A stretch of DNA of 64,000 nucleotides from Microbacterium sp. cx-55 (GTDB lineage Bacteria > Actinomycetota > Actinomycetes > Actinomycetales > Microbacteriaceae). Of the stretch, positions 49,040 through 57,511 are shown piece by piece. The position numbers and the translations under genes are program-made. The DNA lies in contig NZ_CP088261.1 in assembly GCF_021117345.1 (NCBI RefSeq), positions 2,480,001 through 2,544,000 of the forward strand, given 5' to 3'. The notes under the pieces are model-generated. The model did not search any database. It saw only the letters and a program-made list of their open reading frames with translations, and was not told the origin of the DNA. The number at the start of each line of letters is the position of its first letter. The stretch's first letter is position 1.

Positions 49040-49165
49040 GGCACGACGCTAGGTCGCGAGCGACGGCGGCACCCCGCCCAGACCCCCGTCCGTGGACAGC
49101 TCGCCGAATATCGCCGCTGTGGAGATGCGGTCGGCCCCTCCGTCACGCGAGGGCGCACCCTCGCA

Positions 49166-49250
49166 CAAAAAAGAAGGCGGCATCCTCATGGGGGGTGAGG
49201 ATGCCGCCGTGCGCGACCCTCCGAATGGGGGGCACTGAGAGATCGCGCAC
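49166..49250 (-). ncRNA. 6C RNA
   Basis: On the minus strand two hairpins follow each other, each with six C residues in the loop: GTGCGCGA…CCCCCC…TCGCGCAC (49209-49250) and GGCGGCATCCTCA-CCCCCCA-TGAGGATGCCGCC (49176-49208). The second is followed by TTCTTTTTT, a rho-independent terminator. Two C6-loop hairpins define the 6C RNA of actinobacteria, whose targets and role vary. It lies in the 412-bp space between the Tad operon and acs; the rest of that space holds the acs promoter. Confidence 0.88.
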
Positions 49251-49451
49251 ACCCGAATAGATCGCGGGCGACCATGAGCATACGCGCGCCCGATGGGACG
49301 CGCCAACAGCAATCGGCGCGTGTCCCCTGCCGCATCCGTCACCAACTAACGGGGGTGGCGCGTCCCTCGCCGCGGGTCGCAGGATGGGACCCGGCGCGTA
49401 GGTCGCGCCACCCTCACGGCGCCCGGTGGCGCGGTACGCAAAGGAGCGCAC

Positions 49452-51431
49452 ATGAGTAGCCAGATCGACCACCTGTTCTCCGAGGACCGCCGGTTCGCTC
49501 CGGATGCGGCCTTCGCCGCCGATGCCGTCGGCACGGCCGCGCTCTACGCCGAGGCGGCCGCCGACCCGGAGGCGTTCTGGGCCGCGCGAGCGCGCGAGTA
49601 CGTGCACTGGCACCGCCCGTTCACCGAGGTGCTGGACTGGTCGAATCCGCCGTTCGCGACCTGGTTCGCCGACGGCGAGCTTAACGTCGCGTACAACTGC
49701 CTCGACCGTCACGTCGAGGCAGGCCACGGCGACCGCGTTGCACTTCTCTGGGAGGGCGAGCCCGGCGATCAGCGACGGGTGACCTACGCGGAACTCACCG
49801 ACGAGGTCAAGCGGCTCGCGAACCTGCTCACCGAACTCGGCATCGGACAGGGCGACCGCGTGGCGATCTACCTGCCGATGATTCCCGAGGCGGTGGCGTC
49901 GATGCTGGCCGTCGCCCGCGTCGGCGCGGTGCACTCGGTCGTCTTCGGCGGATTCTCGGCCGACAGCCTGCGCGCCCGCATCGACGATGCCGGAGCGAAG
50001 CTCGTGATCACGGCCGACGGCGGGTATCGGAAAGGCAAGGTCTCGGCGCTGAAGCCGGCCGTCGACCTCGCCCTCGCCGATCGGAACGGCGCCGGCCCCC
50101 AGGAGACGGTGGAGCACGTCCTCGTCGTCCGACGCGGCGGCAACGATGTCGACTGGGTCGACGGTCGCGACCTGTGGTGGCACGAGGCGGTGGCCACCGC
50201 ATCCGCCGACCACGTCGCGCACGCGTTTCCGGCGGAGAACCCGCTGTTCATCCTCTACACCTCGGGCACGACCGGTAAGCCGAAGGGCATCCTGCACACG
50301 TCCGGCGGCTACCTCACCCAGGCGGCGTTCACGAACAGCGTGGTGCACGACATCCACCCCGAGTCGGACGTGTACTGGTGCACGGCGGACGTCGGATGGA
50401 TCACGGGCCACACCTACGTGACGTACGGGCCGCTCGCGAACGGCGCGACGCAGGTGATCTACGAGGGAACGCCCGATTCACCGCATCCGGGACGCTGGTG
50501 GGAGATCGTGGAGAAGTACGGCGTGACGGTCCTCTATACGGCCCCCACCGCCATCCGCTCGTTCATGAAGATCGGGCGCCAGGTGCCGCAGGAGTTCGAC
50601 CTATCGAGCCTGCGTCTGCTCGGGTCGGTCGGCGAGCCGATCAACCCCGAGGCCTGGGTCTGGTACCGGTCGGTCATCGGCGCGGGAACCGCACCGATCG
50701 TCGACACGTGGTGGCAGACCGAAACGGGCGCCATCATGATCTCGGCGCTGCCCGGCGTCACCGAGACGAAGCCCGGGTCGGCGCAGGTGCCGCTGCCCGG
50801 GATCTCGGTGGACGTCGTCGACGACACCGGCACGGAGGTCGGCAACGGCAACGGCGGTCTGCTCGTGGTGACGCGTCCGTGGCCGAGCATGCTGCGCGGG
50901 ATCTGGGGCGACCCCGACCGGTTCGTCGAGACCTACTGGGAGAAGTTCGCGGCTCGCGGCTTCTACTTCGCGGGCGACGGTGCGCGCCTGGACGACGACG
51001 GCGACGTCTGGCTGCTCGGTCGCGTCGACGACGTGATGAACGTCTCGGGGCACCGACTCTCGACCGCCGAGATCGAATCGGCCCTCGTCGGGAACGAGGC
51101 CGTCGCCGAGGCGGCCGTCGTCGGCGCCTCGGATGAGACCACCGGCCAGGCGGTCGTCGCTTTTGTATGTATTAAGAACTCGCACGCTGTGAATCCCGAT
51201 GAACTCGAGGCGTTGATAGTCGAATTACGCGCGTGGGTCGCGCAACAGATCGGCGCGATCGCTCGTCCTCGCGACATCTATATCGTGACCGAACTTCCGA
51301 AGACGCGATCCGGAAAGATCATGCGTCGCCTCCTTCGTGACGTTGCGGAGGGGCGCGAGGTCGGCGACACGACGACGTTGGCAGACACGATGGTCATGAG
51401 CACGATCAAGGGTCAAGTGAAGAGCAAGTAA
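49452..51431 (+). CDS. acs: Acetyl-CoA synthetase
   Basis: The 659-residue protein begins at ATG 49452 after AAAGGAGC. ACS motifs in order are VFGGFSADSLRARI near residue 157, YTSGTTGKPKGILHT near 272 (phosphate loop), YTAPTAIRSFMK near 360, DTWWQTETGAIM near 419, and NVSGHRLSTAEIES near 530. The acetylation-site lysine is in PKTRSGKIMRRLLRDVAEG near 620. It activates acetate with ATP and CoA. The last ~90 codons use many A/T-ending codons, unlike the rest, which suggests a recombined 3' end beside the immunity array. Confidence 0.95.
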   Translation: MSSQIDHLFSEDRRFAPDAAFAADAVGTAALYAEAAADPEAFWAARAREYVHWHRPFTEVLDWSNPPFATWFADGELNVAYNCLDRHVEAGHGDRVALLWEGEPGDQRRVTYAELTDEVKRLANLLTELGIGQGDRVAIYLPMIPEAVASMLAVARVGAVHSVVFGGFSADSLRARIDDAGAKLVITADGGYRKGKVSALKPAVDLALADRNGAGPQETVEHVLVVRRGGNDVDWVDGRDLWWHEAVATASADHVAHAFPAENPLFILYTSGTTGKPKGILHTSGGYLTQAAFTNSVVHDIHPESDVYWCTADVGWITGHTYVTYGPLANGATQVIYEGTPDSPHPGRWWEIVEKYGVTVLYTAPTAIRSFMKIGRQVPQEFDLSSLRLLGSVGEPINPEAWVWYRSVIGAGTAPIVDTWWQTETGAIMISALPGVTETKPGSAQVPLPGISVDVVDDTGTEVGNGNGGLLVVTRPWPSMLRGIWGDPDRFVETYWEKFAARGFYFAGDGARLDDDGDVWLLGRVDDVMNVSGHRLSTAEIESALVGNEAVAEAAVVGASDETTGQAVVAFVCIKNSHAVNPDELEALIVELRAWVAQQIGAIARPRDIYIVTELPKTRSGKIMRRLLRDVAEGREVGDTTTLADTMVMSTIKGQVKSK

Positions 51432-51483
51432 TCGCGGCGACGTGCGACACGCACTCCCCTCCGTGTCGCACGGCGAGTTCGTC

Positions 51484-51663
51484 ATGGACGCCCTCGCGCA
51501 GATCGGTATGGTCCTCCCCGACGCCGACACCGGCAAGCTCGGCGACGCGGCCTCCGCGTGGTCGGAGTTCAGCTCGTCGATCACGAGCGCCAAGGGCGAG
51601 CTCAACGGCACCCTCACCAACCTGGCCGGCATGGACATCCCCCAGGCCGGACTGACGGGATGA
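51484..51663 (+). pseudogene. Remnant head of a WXG-like polymorphic toxin
   Basis: ATG 51484 encodes 59 residues (MDALAQIGMVLPDADTGKLG, then WSEFSSSITSAKGELNG); an in-frame GTG at 51442 is possible. The pattern resembles the N-terminal trafficking region of large secreted toxins in Microbacteriaceae, with a helical WXG100-like start. It stops after LTG, exactly where the next frame with a toxin-like tail begins (ATGA overlap). The natural reading is that the middle of a large toxin gene was deleted. Confidence 0.65.
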
Positions 51664-52079
51664 CGTCCCAGCAGCTCGCCGAGCACTTCCAGCCGAAGAC
51701 ACCGACCGACGAGATCCGCGACCTCGTTCAAGGGTCGTACGAGAGGGGCGAAGAGCGCCCCGACCCGGCGCAGCCCGACTACCGTCCCACGACGTTCCAA
51801 GCGGACCACATCATTCCTCTTCGAAGGATCGTCGACCTCCGGGGTTTCCGGGACCTCACCTACGAGCAGATGCTCGACATCGTGAACCTCTCCGCGAACT
51901 TCTGGGGCATGGGTCCGCGGACCAACGCGTCGACGGGCTCCAAGCCGCTCGAAGCATGGCCAGGGCACCCCGCCTTTGCTCCCATCACGCCGGAGACGCG
52001 CGCCATGCTGCGCAGGATCAGCAATGAGGCTCTCGACGCGGTGACCGATGCCATCGACGACTTCCTCGACGGTGCGTGA
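51660..52079 (+). CDS. HNH/GH-E-type nuclease toxin tail, 139 aa
   Basis: ATG 51660 gives 139 residues with TFQADHIIPLRRIVDLRGF, DIVNLSANFWGMGPRTNASTGSK: a DH pair, an N in the middle and an N/K near the end, the layout of HNH-superfamily nuclease toxin domains. It lacks its own secretion signal. It follows the toxin-head remnant with a 4-bp overlap, so it was probably the C-terminal domain of a large polymorphic toxin. The gene downstream is a likely immunity gene. Confidence 0.7.
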   Translation: MTSQQLAEHFQPKTPTDEIRDLVQGSYERGEERPDPAQPDYRPTTFQADHIIPLRRIVDLRGFRDLTYEQMLDIVNLSANFWGMGPRTNASTGSKPLEAWPGHPAFAPITPETRAMLRRISNEALDAVTDAIDDFLDGA

Positions 52080-52139
52080 TCGCTCATCGGGCGACGGTGA
52101 GCACCTAATGTGGAACGACGAGACGACAGGAGGTACGAC

Positions 52140-52766
52140 GTGCTGGAGACCGTGACGACCGACATCGACGGAGCTCGCGTGAGCGGGAGCGCCATGGGCG
52201 AGTTGTCCGCACAAGTCGGCGGCATCATCGAAGCCCTCCGGCCATACCGCGCCGAGTTCCGCGATGGGCTGAGCGTGCAGCTCGGATGGGGGCCCTTCAT
52301 CCTCCGCCAGGATTCAGAGGACGCCTACACGGTGGTCGCCCCACGATACGAGGATCATGCGGACGGGGAGATCACCGACGACCTGACGCTCGCGCTGTGG
52401 ACGCTCGTGGGGCAGACTCTCGTCCTGTCGATGGCGGAGATCGATGAGCCGACCCCGACGAACTTCGACCAGGACGTGATCATCGCCAACCGGGCGATCG
52501 ACGCCGAGCGCTGGACCCTGTCACGCAGCGCGCCTCGCCCGCACGACAGCGGGTGGTACATGGACGTCTACCCCACTCCGCCCGGCGAGGCACTGCCGCC
52601 CGGGGAGATGACCCGCTATCCCGCCGCGCAGCTCCTGCAGCTGAAGAAGCACGTGGTTCGCGCGCTCTTCCTCCCGCCCGGCGTCGCCGCCGTGGTCAAT
52701 GACCAGGGCATGGAAGCGGTCTTCCGCGAGGCCGACTTCTCGATCCTGGCTCAGGGGCCGTTGTGA
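52140..52766 (+). CDS. Imm33/DUF2185-like immunity protein
   Basis: GTG 52140 has AGGAGG six bases upstream and gives 208 aa. The sequence contains LSVQLGWGPFILRQDSEDAY, a central DDLTLALWTLVGQTLVL and a C-terminal DSGWYMDVYPTPPGEALPPG followed by RALFLPPGVAAVVNDQGMEAV. The SGWY and LPPG segments recall Imm33-type proteins. It is similar in layout to the gene at 52780. As first gene after the nuclease tail it may be that toxin's antidote. The immunity role is inferred from family resemblance and context. Confidence 0.65.
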   Translation: MLETVTTDIDGARVSGSAMGELSAQVGGIIEALRPYRAEFRDGLSVQLGWGPFILRQDSEDAYTVVAPRYEDHADGEITDDLTLALWTLVGQTLVLSMAEIDEPTPTNFDQDVIIANRAIDAERWTLSRSAPRPHDSGWYMDVYPTPPGEALPPGEMTRYPAAQLLQLKKHVVRALFLPPGVAAVVNDQGMEAVFREADFSILAQGPL

Positions 52767-52779
52767 ACGGCGACCACGG

Positions 52780-53721
52780 ATGACGAGTGCGAATCGCGTC
52801 ACGATCGACCATCGCGTGACCGGAGTGAACATCCGCGCGACCGTTCGTGACGACATGGTGGCGTCCGCCGTCGCTGCGCTCGACCTGTTCGAGCGCGACA
52901 CGGTGATCGGTGGTGCGTCCATCGACCTGGGGTGGGCGCCCATCAGACTGCGCGAGGTCGAGGACGGTCTCATCGCCGTCGCACCGAACTTCCGGTCGAT
53001 GTTCCCGCGCCGTCGCGTGAGCGAGGACCTCACGGACGCACTCTGGATTCGGGCGATGCAGGACGACTTCCACGAGCGCAGCGGTCTCCCGCTCGGGCCT
53101 CCGACGAACTTCGACAACTCGATCTACCAGATCGAGGGGGCATGGCAGGCCGACACCGTCTGTATCCGATGTGAGGAACTCGACGGCTCCCCCTTCTCGG
53201 GATGGCTCGTCGACGTAGCCGTCCCGCCGCAGCCGGCGTCGGACGTGGACGCGGGCGACATCGCGAAGGCGTACACCGTGTTCCTTGAGAGGCCGGCACT
53301 CCTCGCGACCCTCAACCTTCCGCCGGGATTCGTCGTCGTCGCTGACAAGAGCGTCGTCCTCGCCGTGCACGACGAGTCCGGTCGAGTCGCCTACGACGGC
53401 CTTTCGCCGATCCCACCCTTCCCTGACCGCCCGACGCGAGGATCTAACGTGACCGACCCACACCCGAACGACCGACTCTCCGCGGTAGCCGAGGAGCTCT
53501 TCGCTCAGCTCGCTCCCGACGCCGAGCTCCGCACCATCCCTCTCGAGGACGGCGCGGGCGTGTGCGTCGTCCACACCGTTCGCGGTGGCGGGAAGATCTA
53601 CGTCGCGCCCGACGAGAGCGTGCTCTTCGTGGGCTCGGCGATGGACTTCGATGCCGGCCTCGCCGCATTCCGCGCCGGCACCCGCACCCCGCCGGAGAAG
53701 TCCCTCCGCCCGAAGTCCTGA
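52780..53721 (+). CDS. Fusion of an Imm33-like protein with a small array protein (family C)
   Basis: The 313-residue frame from ATG 52780 joins two units. Residues ~1-215 are an Imm33/DUF2185-like protein (DLGWAPIRLREVEDGL; DGSPFSGWLVDVAVPPQPAS; LNLPPGFVVVADKSVVLAV). Residues ~225-313 match the separate 89-residue protein at 59693 (LAPDAELRTIPLEDGAGVCV, GGGKIYVAPDESVLFV). A GTG at 53449 with GAGG upstream is a possible internal start for the second part. In the related gene at 61189 the first unit ends with a stop at the equivalent place, so here the stop has been lost and two cassettes have fused. Confidence 0.7.
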   Translation: MTSANRVTIDHRVTGVNIRATVRDDMVASAVAALDLFERDTVIGGASIDLGWAPIRLREVEDGLIAVAPNFRSMFPRRRVSEDLTDALWIRAMQDDFHERSGLPLGPPTNFDNSIYQIEGAWQADTVCIRCEELDGSPFSGWLVDVAVPPQPASDVDAGDIAKAYTVFLERPALLATLNLPPGFVVVADKSVVLAVHDESGRVAYDGLSPIPPFPDRPTRGSNVTDPHPNDRLSAVAEELFAQLAPDAELRTIPLEDGAGVCVVHTVRGGGKIYVAPDESVLFVGSAMDFDAGLAAFRAGTRTPPEKSLRPKS

Positions 53722-53755
53722 CACGTCACCCCTCTGCGTGCGGGATGGAAAGGCA

Positions 53756-53794
53756 ATGAGCGATGCACAGACCTCTGGGAGCACCCGTCCATGA
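53756..53794 (+). other. 12-codon minicistron leading into the next array gene
   Basis: ATG 53756, preceded by GGAAAGG, opens MSDAQTSGSTRP and stops in an ATGA overlap with the gene at 53791. It may be the stub of a lost immunity gene or a leader that passes ribosomes on. Confidence 0.4.
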
Positions 53795-54444
53795 CTGACG
53801 CGCAGCCCCGCTGGGCGACCGCGAAGGACCTCAGGGCGTTCTCCGATGAGACATCGCCGCGGATCGTCGAGCTGCTCGAGACACTGCAGCCTGTTCTTCC
53901 CGCACCTGAACGACGGGGTGCCAAGACAGCTGCGAGGTCGTTCTCGTTCACGAGGGAAGTCAAGCTCACCGAACTCACGTCGATCGTCGCCTATCTGGCT
54001 GCGTACGGTGAGTTCGACCACCTGAAAAGCATTGCGATGACGGTAGCGCCGACCCCTTTCACAGGCAACGAGACCGTGTACGAGCCGGTCAGGCGTATCG
54101 TTCACGCCGCCTACTACTTCGCAGCCCGACGCGCTGACTCCTCGACCACAGGGACTCTCCAGCCGTATCTCTTCGTCCCGGCGGACTTCACCCGATCCCC
54201 GACCTACCTCGCAGGATGGTCGCTACGGCGGTTGCTGGACATGCCCGTCGAAGAAGCAGCGACGTACAGCAAGCACCCGGTGCGCTACCACGCCGAAATG
54301 ATCGTGCTGGATCTTCTCGACCTCGCCTCGATCTCGGTCTGCGGCGGGTCGTCCACATGGACACCGGAACGAATCGATGCACAGGTCGACAAGACCATCG
54401 CGGGCCTCTTCGCCGTTCGCGGGTACGCTCCCCCTGCACCCTGA
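53791..54444 (+). CDS. Array family A protein, copy 1 (unrecognised, probable immunity)
   Basis: This 217-residue soluble helical protein is the first of three paralogues (others at 56821 and 58551). Shared blocks are KDLRAFSDETSPRIVELLET, SFSFTREVKLTELTSIVAYLAAYGEFDHL, LFVPADFTR and LASISVCGGSSTWTPERIDAQVD, with the last block nearly identical in all three. I do not recognise the family. The all-helical repeat-like pattern and the array context suggest immunity or a related housekeeping part of the toxin locus. Copies differ mainly in the middle, as expected if specificity lies there. Confidence 0.7.
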   Translation: MTDAQPRWATAKDLRAFSDETSPRIVELLETLQPVLPAPERRGAKTAARSFSFTREVKLTELTSIVAYLAAYGEFDHLKSIAMTVAPTPFTGNETVYEPVRRIVHAAYYFAARRADSSTTGTLQPYLFVPADFTRSPTYLAGWSLRRLLDMPVEEAATYSKHPVRYHAEMIVLDLLDLASISVCGGSSTWTPERIDAQVDKTIAGLFAVRGYAPPAP

Positions 54445-54480
54445 GTCACCTCCGTCCGGTCGATCTCTGAAGGAGAAACC

Positions 54481-55101
54481 ATGCCTCTCACCGTGGATCC
54501 CACCATCGACAACGCCGGCGGAGCATACGCCCCGCCGAACTTCCCGTCGGCTCTCGCGGATGCCGGATACTGCGGTCGGTCGTTCAACCAGGGGCTCATC
54601 CGCTTTCACGACGCGACGAGCGGCCCGGAGTTCACCGACATGGTCCGGGAGGCGTTCCCTGAGATCGTCGACCCCGACGCCGGCGTCGTCGCGTTCGACT
54701 GGATGGGACGCCAGCTGGTGAGCCTCCGCACCCGCGCCGAAGGCGGCACCTGGGGCGAACTGCTCATCCACATCGCCGACCTCGGCACCGGAACCCTCTA
54801 CGAGGCCGCCACCCCGGCCGAGTTCGGCGCGGCGCTCCAGAACGGAGCGATCGAGGAAGCACTCGACGCGCAGACCTTCACCGAATGGCGCACGGCGAAC
54901 GGAGTCCCCACGGCCACGCTGGGGTTCGACGAGTGCATCGAATACGACGTCCCCGTTTTCCTCGGCGGCGACGACACCACCCAGAACATGGGCGTCACCG
55001 ACACGAGCGTCCTCTGGGCCGTCGTCGGCCAGGTGCGCGCGCAGTCACGGGACCTCCCCGAAGGCTCCCAGGTCGCGGTCACGCCTCCTTCGGAAGGGTA
55101 G
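54481..55101 (+). CDS. Tdi1-like (DUF1851) immunity protein, 206 aa
   Basis: ATG 54481 follows GAAGGAG. The N-terminal half (FPSALADAGYCGRSFNQGLI, AFDWMGRQLVSLRTRAEGG) is of the GAD-like/SMI1-like type. The C-terminal ~80 residues resemble T6SS immunity Tdi1_C/DUF1851: LGFDECIEYDVPVFLGGDDTTQNMGVTDTSVLWAVVGQ. Members neutralise ADP-ribosyl-type or other toxins in polymorphic systems. Similar in its second half to the gene at 60552. No upstream toxin partner remains. Confidence 0.7.
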   Translation: MPLTVDPTIDNAGGAYAPPNFPSALADAGYCGRSFNQGLIRFHDATSGPEFTDMVREAFPEIVDPDAGVVAFDWMGRQLVSLRTRAEGGTWGELLIHIADLGTGTLYEAATPAEFGAALQNGAIEEALDAQTFTEWRTANGVPTATLGFDECIEYDVPVFLGGDDTTQNMGVTDTSVLWAVVGQVRAQSRDLPEGSQVAVTPPSEG

Positions 55102-55111
55102 GGGGATTCCG

Positions 55112-56158
55112 ATGACCGACGACACATCGAAGACGATCCAGAGCGAGATCGCTCGCACCTTCATAGCCGCCATCGAGGGCGAATGGGAGCGTGGCGTCAT
55201 CTCGTACGTCGAGGTCGGTGGGACTGGAACCGCCGAGAACTGGGTGTCTCGTTCGGGCGGATCAACTGAGCGGATCCGGCTTCTCAATTCGACACTTGAT
55301 GCGTTCTCGAACCTTCGAGAGATCATGTACCAGCCGACACGCGGCGCCTGGTTCTCCGCCCGGGTCGAGGTCGCACCATCGGGTGGTTTCGAATTCACCT
55401 TCAACTACGACAACCGGGTCTTCATCCCGTTGGACGACGATGGGGACTTTCTCGAACCGGTCGCGCCCCAGGACGACCTCCTGAAGGACGACTCCTACGT
55501 CCGCGACCTCAAGCAGTTCCCTCGCGACGAGCAGTTCATCCCGGAGTGGTACCCGAGAGAGAACGCACCCGCACCGATCGCCGACCCCGTCGAGTACTTC
55601 GCCGACGCGCTCAACCGAACCGTCACCCCGTTGCGCCTCGAGAAGCGTCTTGCGGATGCCTCCCCGGTCTGGGCGTCGATGATCTCTGAGATTCACACCG
55701 CCGTTCCTCAGCAGATCGCGACACTCACCGACGAGTTCTCCGCGGAGCTCATCGACCCCGGCCTGTCCTGGGCGAAGGCGATCTGGATCCTGAATGGACC
55801 CCTGCAGACCATCACGGGCGAGCCGGTCGACCGGCACATGTGGCAGAAGTCCCTCCCGAACCTCCTAGACCTCTACCGAGCGGTCAAGTCACTCCCGATC
55901 GATGCTCGGGAAGGACTCGTCCTCGAACTCGAGACCTTCCCCGACTACACCACCGTGCCCGCCACCGCGCCCGACACAACCGTCCGGACGCTGTGGGACA
56001 CCAACACCTTCGGAAAGACCGAACACACGGAGCTGCTCAGCATTCTCACCCAGGTGGTCAACGAGACCGCCAGCGCCGTGGCGACTAATGACGCCCTCAA
56101 CCGCTTCGACGTCACGGTCCCGCCGCCCGGCGTCGTCGGAGACAGCCGTGGTTGGTGA
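55112..56158 (+). CDS. Array family B protein, copy 1 (YezG/DUF600-like head)
   Basis: The 348-residue protein has, at residues ~55-120, LREIMYQPTRGAWFSARVEVAPSGGFEFTFNYDNRV, the strand pattern of YezG/DUF600 immunity proteins. The remaining ~220 residues are helical, with VWASMISEIHTAVPQQIATL and WKILN-type segments, and are shared only with the copy at 57512. The start lies behind GGGGGATTCC, the same ten bases that precede the gene at 61189. It is probably an immunity protein with an added domain. Confidence 0.68.
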   Translation: MTDDTSKTIQSEIARTFIAAIEGEWERGVISYVEVGGTGTAENWVSRSGGSTERIRLLNSTLDAFSNLREIMYQPTRGAWFSARVEVAPSGGFEFTFNYDNRVFIPLDDDGDFLEPVAPQDDLLKDDSYVRDLKQFPRDEQFIPEWYPRENAPAPIADPVEYFADALNRTVTPLRLEKRLADASPVWASMISEIHTAVPQQIATLTDEFSAELIDPGLSWAKAIWILNGPLQTITGEPVDRHMWQKSLPNLLDLYRAVKSLPIDAREGLVLELETFPDYTTVPATAPDTTVRTLWDTNTFGKTEHTELLSILTQVVNETASAVATNDALNRFDVTVPPPGVVGDSRGW

Positions 56159-56300
56159 GCCCGAAGCGTTACGCCGAATCTCCGACCTCGCACCCCAGCT
56201 TCGACTTCGTTCACGCCCCGGGCCACCAGTGGCGTGAATCCGTCGGATAACCGCAGCAACCGCAACAACCGACGCCCGTGAGAGCCCGAGGTCCCCGCCC

Positions 56301-56747
56301 ATGACATCGACACCGACCCCATCGCGAGCGTTCAGCACCCCGGTGAAGCACGGCGATGTCGCGGCCATCCAAGCGCTCGCGTCCGAAGGCGTCCCACTCG
56401 ACGACCTCGTCGACGCGCTCCCCCGTCATCAGTGCACCCCGCTCACCCTCGCCGCAGAGGTGAAGAAGATCGAGAGCGTCACGGCGCTTCTCGACGCCGG
56501 TGCCGGTATCGACGCGGCAGACCCGATGGGGCGCACTCCCCTCGAGGCTGCCCTGTTCGCGGGCGGTAACCGCGATCGCCCGCTCACCATCGCCATCGTC
56601 GAGGAACTCGTCGCGCGTGGGGCGACTGTGACAGATCGAGCGCTCGATCGTGTGCGGAACACCTACGACGCCTACGGCTCGCCGGCATACCCCGCGTCGC
56701 TGATCGAGAAGCTCGAGCAAGCGACCCAGAAAGGATCGGCACAATGA
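56301..56747 (+). CDS. Ankyrin-repeat immunity-type protein, copy 1
   Basis: The 148-residue protein has about three ankyrin repeats: STPVKHGDVAAIQALASEGVP, CTPLTLAAEVKKIESVTALLDAGAGID and AADPMGRTPLEAALFAGGN. Such short ankyrin proteins act as immunity proteins in polymorphic toxin loci. Related to the gene at 60003, sharing the phrase DPMGRTPL. Its stop overlaps a 26-codon minicistron (ATGA), which in turn overlaps the next family A gene. Confidence 0.75.
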   Translation: MTSTPTPSRAFSTPVKHGDVAAIQALASEGVPLDDLVDALPRHQCTPLTLAAEVKKIESVTALLDAGAGIDAADPMGRTPLEAALFAGGNRDRPLTIAIVEELVARGATVTDRALDRVRNTYDAYGSPAYPASLIEKLEQATQKGSAQ

Positions 56748-56824
56748 CGGGCACACTCGAGCACGTTCGCTCGTTCTTCCCTGACGGAACCATCTCGCAG
56801 CCCATCGGGGAAGTCGACCGATGA
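56744..56824 (+). other. 26-codon minicistron between ankyrin and family A genes
   Basis: ATG 56744 overlaps the ankyrin stop, and TGA 56822 overlaps the next ATG at 56821. The peptide MTGTLEHVRSFFPDGTISQP plus six residues looks like the first residues of a lost immunity gene. It preserves translational coupling across the array. Confidence 0.5.
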
Positions 56825-57477
56825 CCGACATCAAACCACCCAAGTGGGAGTCCGCAAAAGATCTCAAGGCGTTCTCCGACAAAACGTCCCCTCGCGTCGT
56901 CGAGCTCCTCGACACGTCAGACATCCCCGTTCCCCGACCCGTCCATCAACGGGCAAAGAGTACGGCGAAGTCCTTCTCCTTCACTCGTGAAGTGAAGCTC
57001 GGCGAACTCGTCGAGGTCGTGTCGTTCCTGGCAGCCTATGGTCGGTACCACCGCCTCGACGCGCTTGCCCGAACCGTCGCCCGCACGCCACACACCGGGA
57101 ACTCGACGCTCTACGAGCCCATCCGGAACATCGTCCATACGGCGACCTACTTCGCGAAGCGGCGCCACGACGCTTCGACGATGGAGGCGCTCGATCCCCA
57201 TCTGTTCGTTCCCGCCGACTTCACACGCCCTGCCGGATACCTCACCGGAGAACACCTGCAGAACTGGCTGGACCTGCCGGCCGAGAAGGCTGAGGAAGCC
57301 AGGGCACTCCCCGCTTCGTATCACGCGGGAATGATCGCCGACGACCTTCTGACCCTCGCCTCGATCTCGGTCTGCGGCGGCTCGTCCGTATGGACCCCCG
57401 ATCGGATCGACGCGCAGGTCGACAGAATCATCGCGGGCGTCTTCGCCGTCCGCGGCTACGCTCCCCCGACATCCTGA
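56821..57477 (+). CDS. Array family A protein, copy 2 (unrecognised, probable immunity)
   Basis: This 218-residue paralogue of the genes at 53791 and 58551 has KDLKAFSDKTSPRVVELLDT, AKSFSFTREVKLGELVEV, TPHTGNSTLYEPIRNIVHTA and ASISVCGGSSVWTPDRIDAQ. Its start lies in the CGACCGATGACC junction. The 34 bp after its stop are almost the same as those after the copy at 58551 (CCCCGTTCG-TCCCGACAGCA), showing that family A and family B genes were duplicated together as a unit. Confidence 0.7.
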   Translation: MTDIKPPKWESAKDLKAFSDKTSPRVVELLDTSDIPVPRPVHQRAKSTAKSFSFTREVKLGELVEVVSFLAAYGRYHRLDALARTVARTPHTGNSTLYEPIRNIVHTATYFAKRRHDASTMEALDPHLFVPADFTRPAGYLTGEHLQNWLDLPAEKAEEARALPASYHAGMIADDLLTLASISVCGGSSVWTPDRIDAQVDRIIAGVFAVRGYAPPTS

Positions 57478-57511
57478 GTCCCCGTTCGGTCCCGACAGCA
57501 AGAGAGAAGCG

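Noticed and set aside
49049-49345. Minus-strand frame of 98 codons before acs
   Set aside because: It covers the 6C RNA and its terminator, which explain the conservation there.
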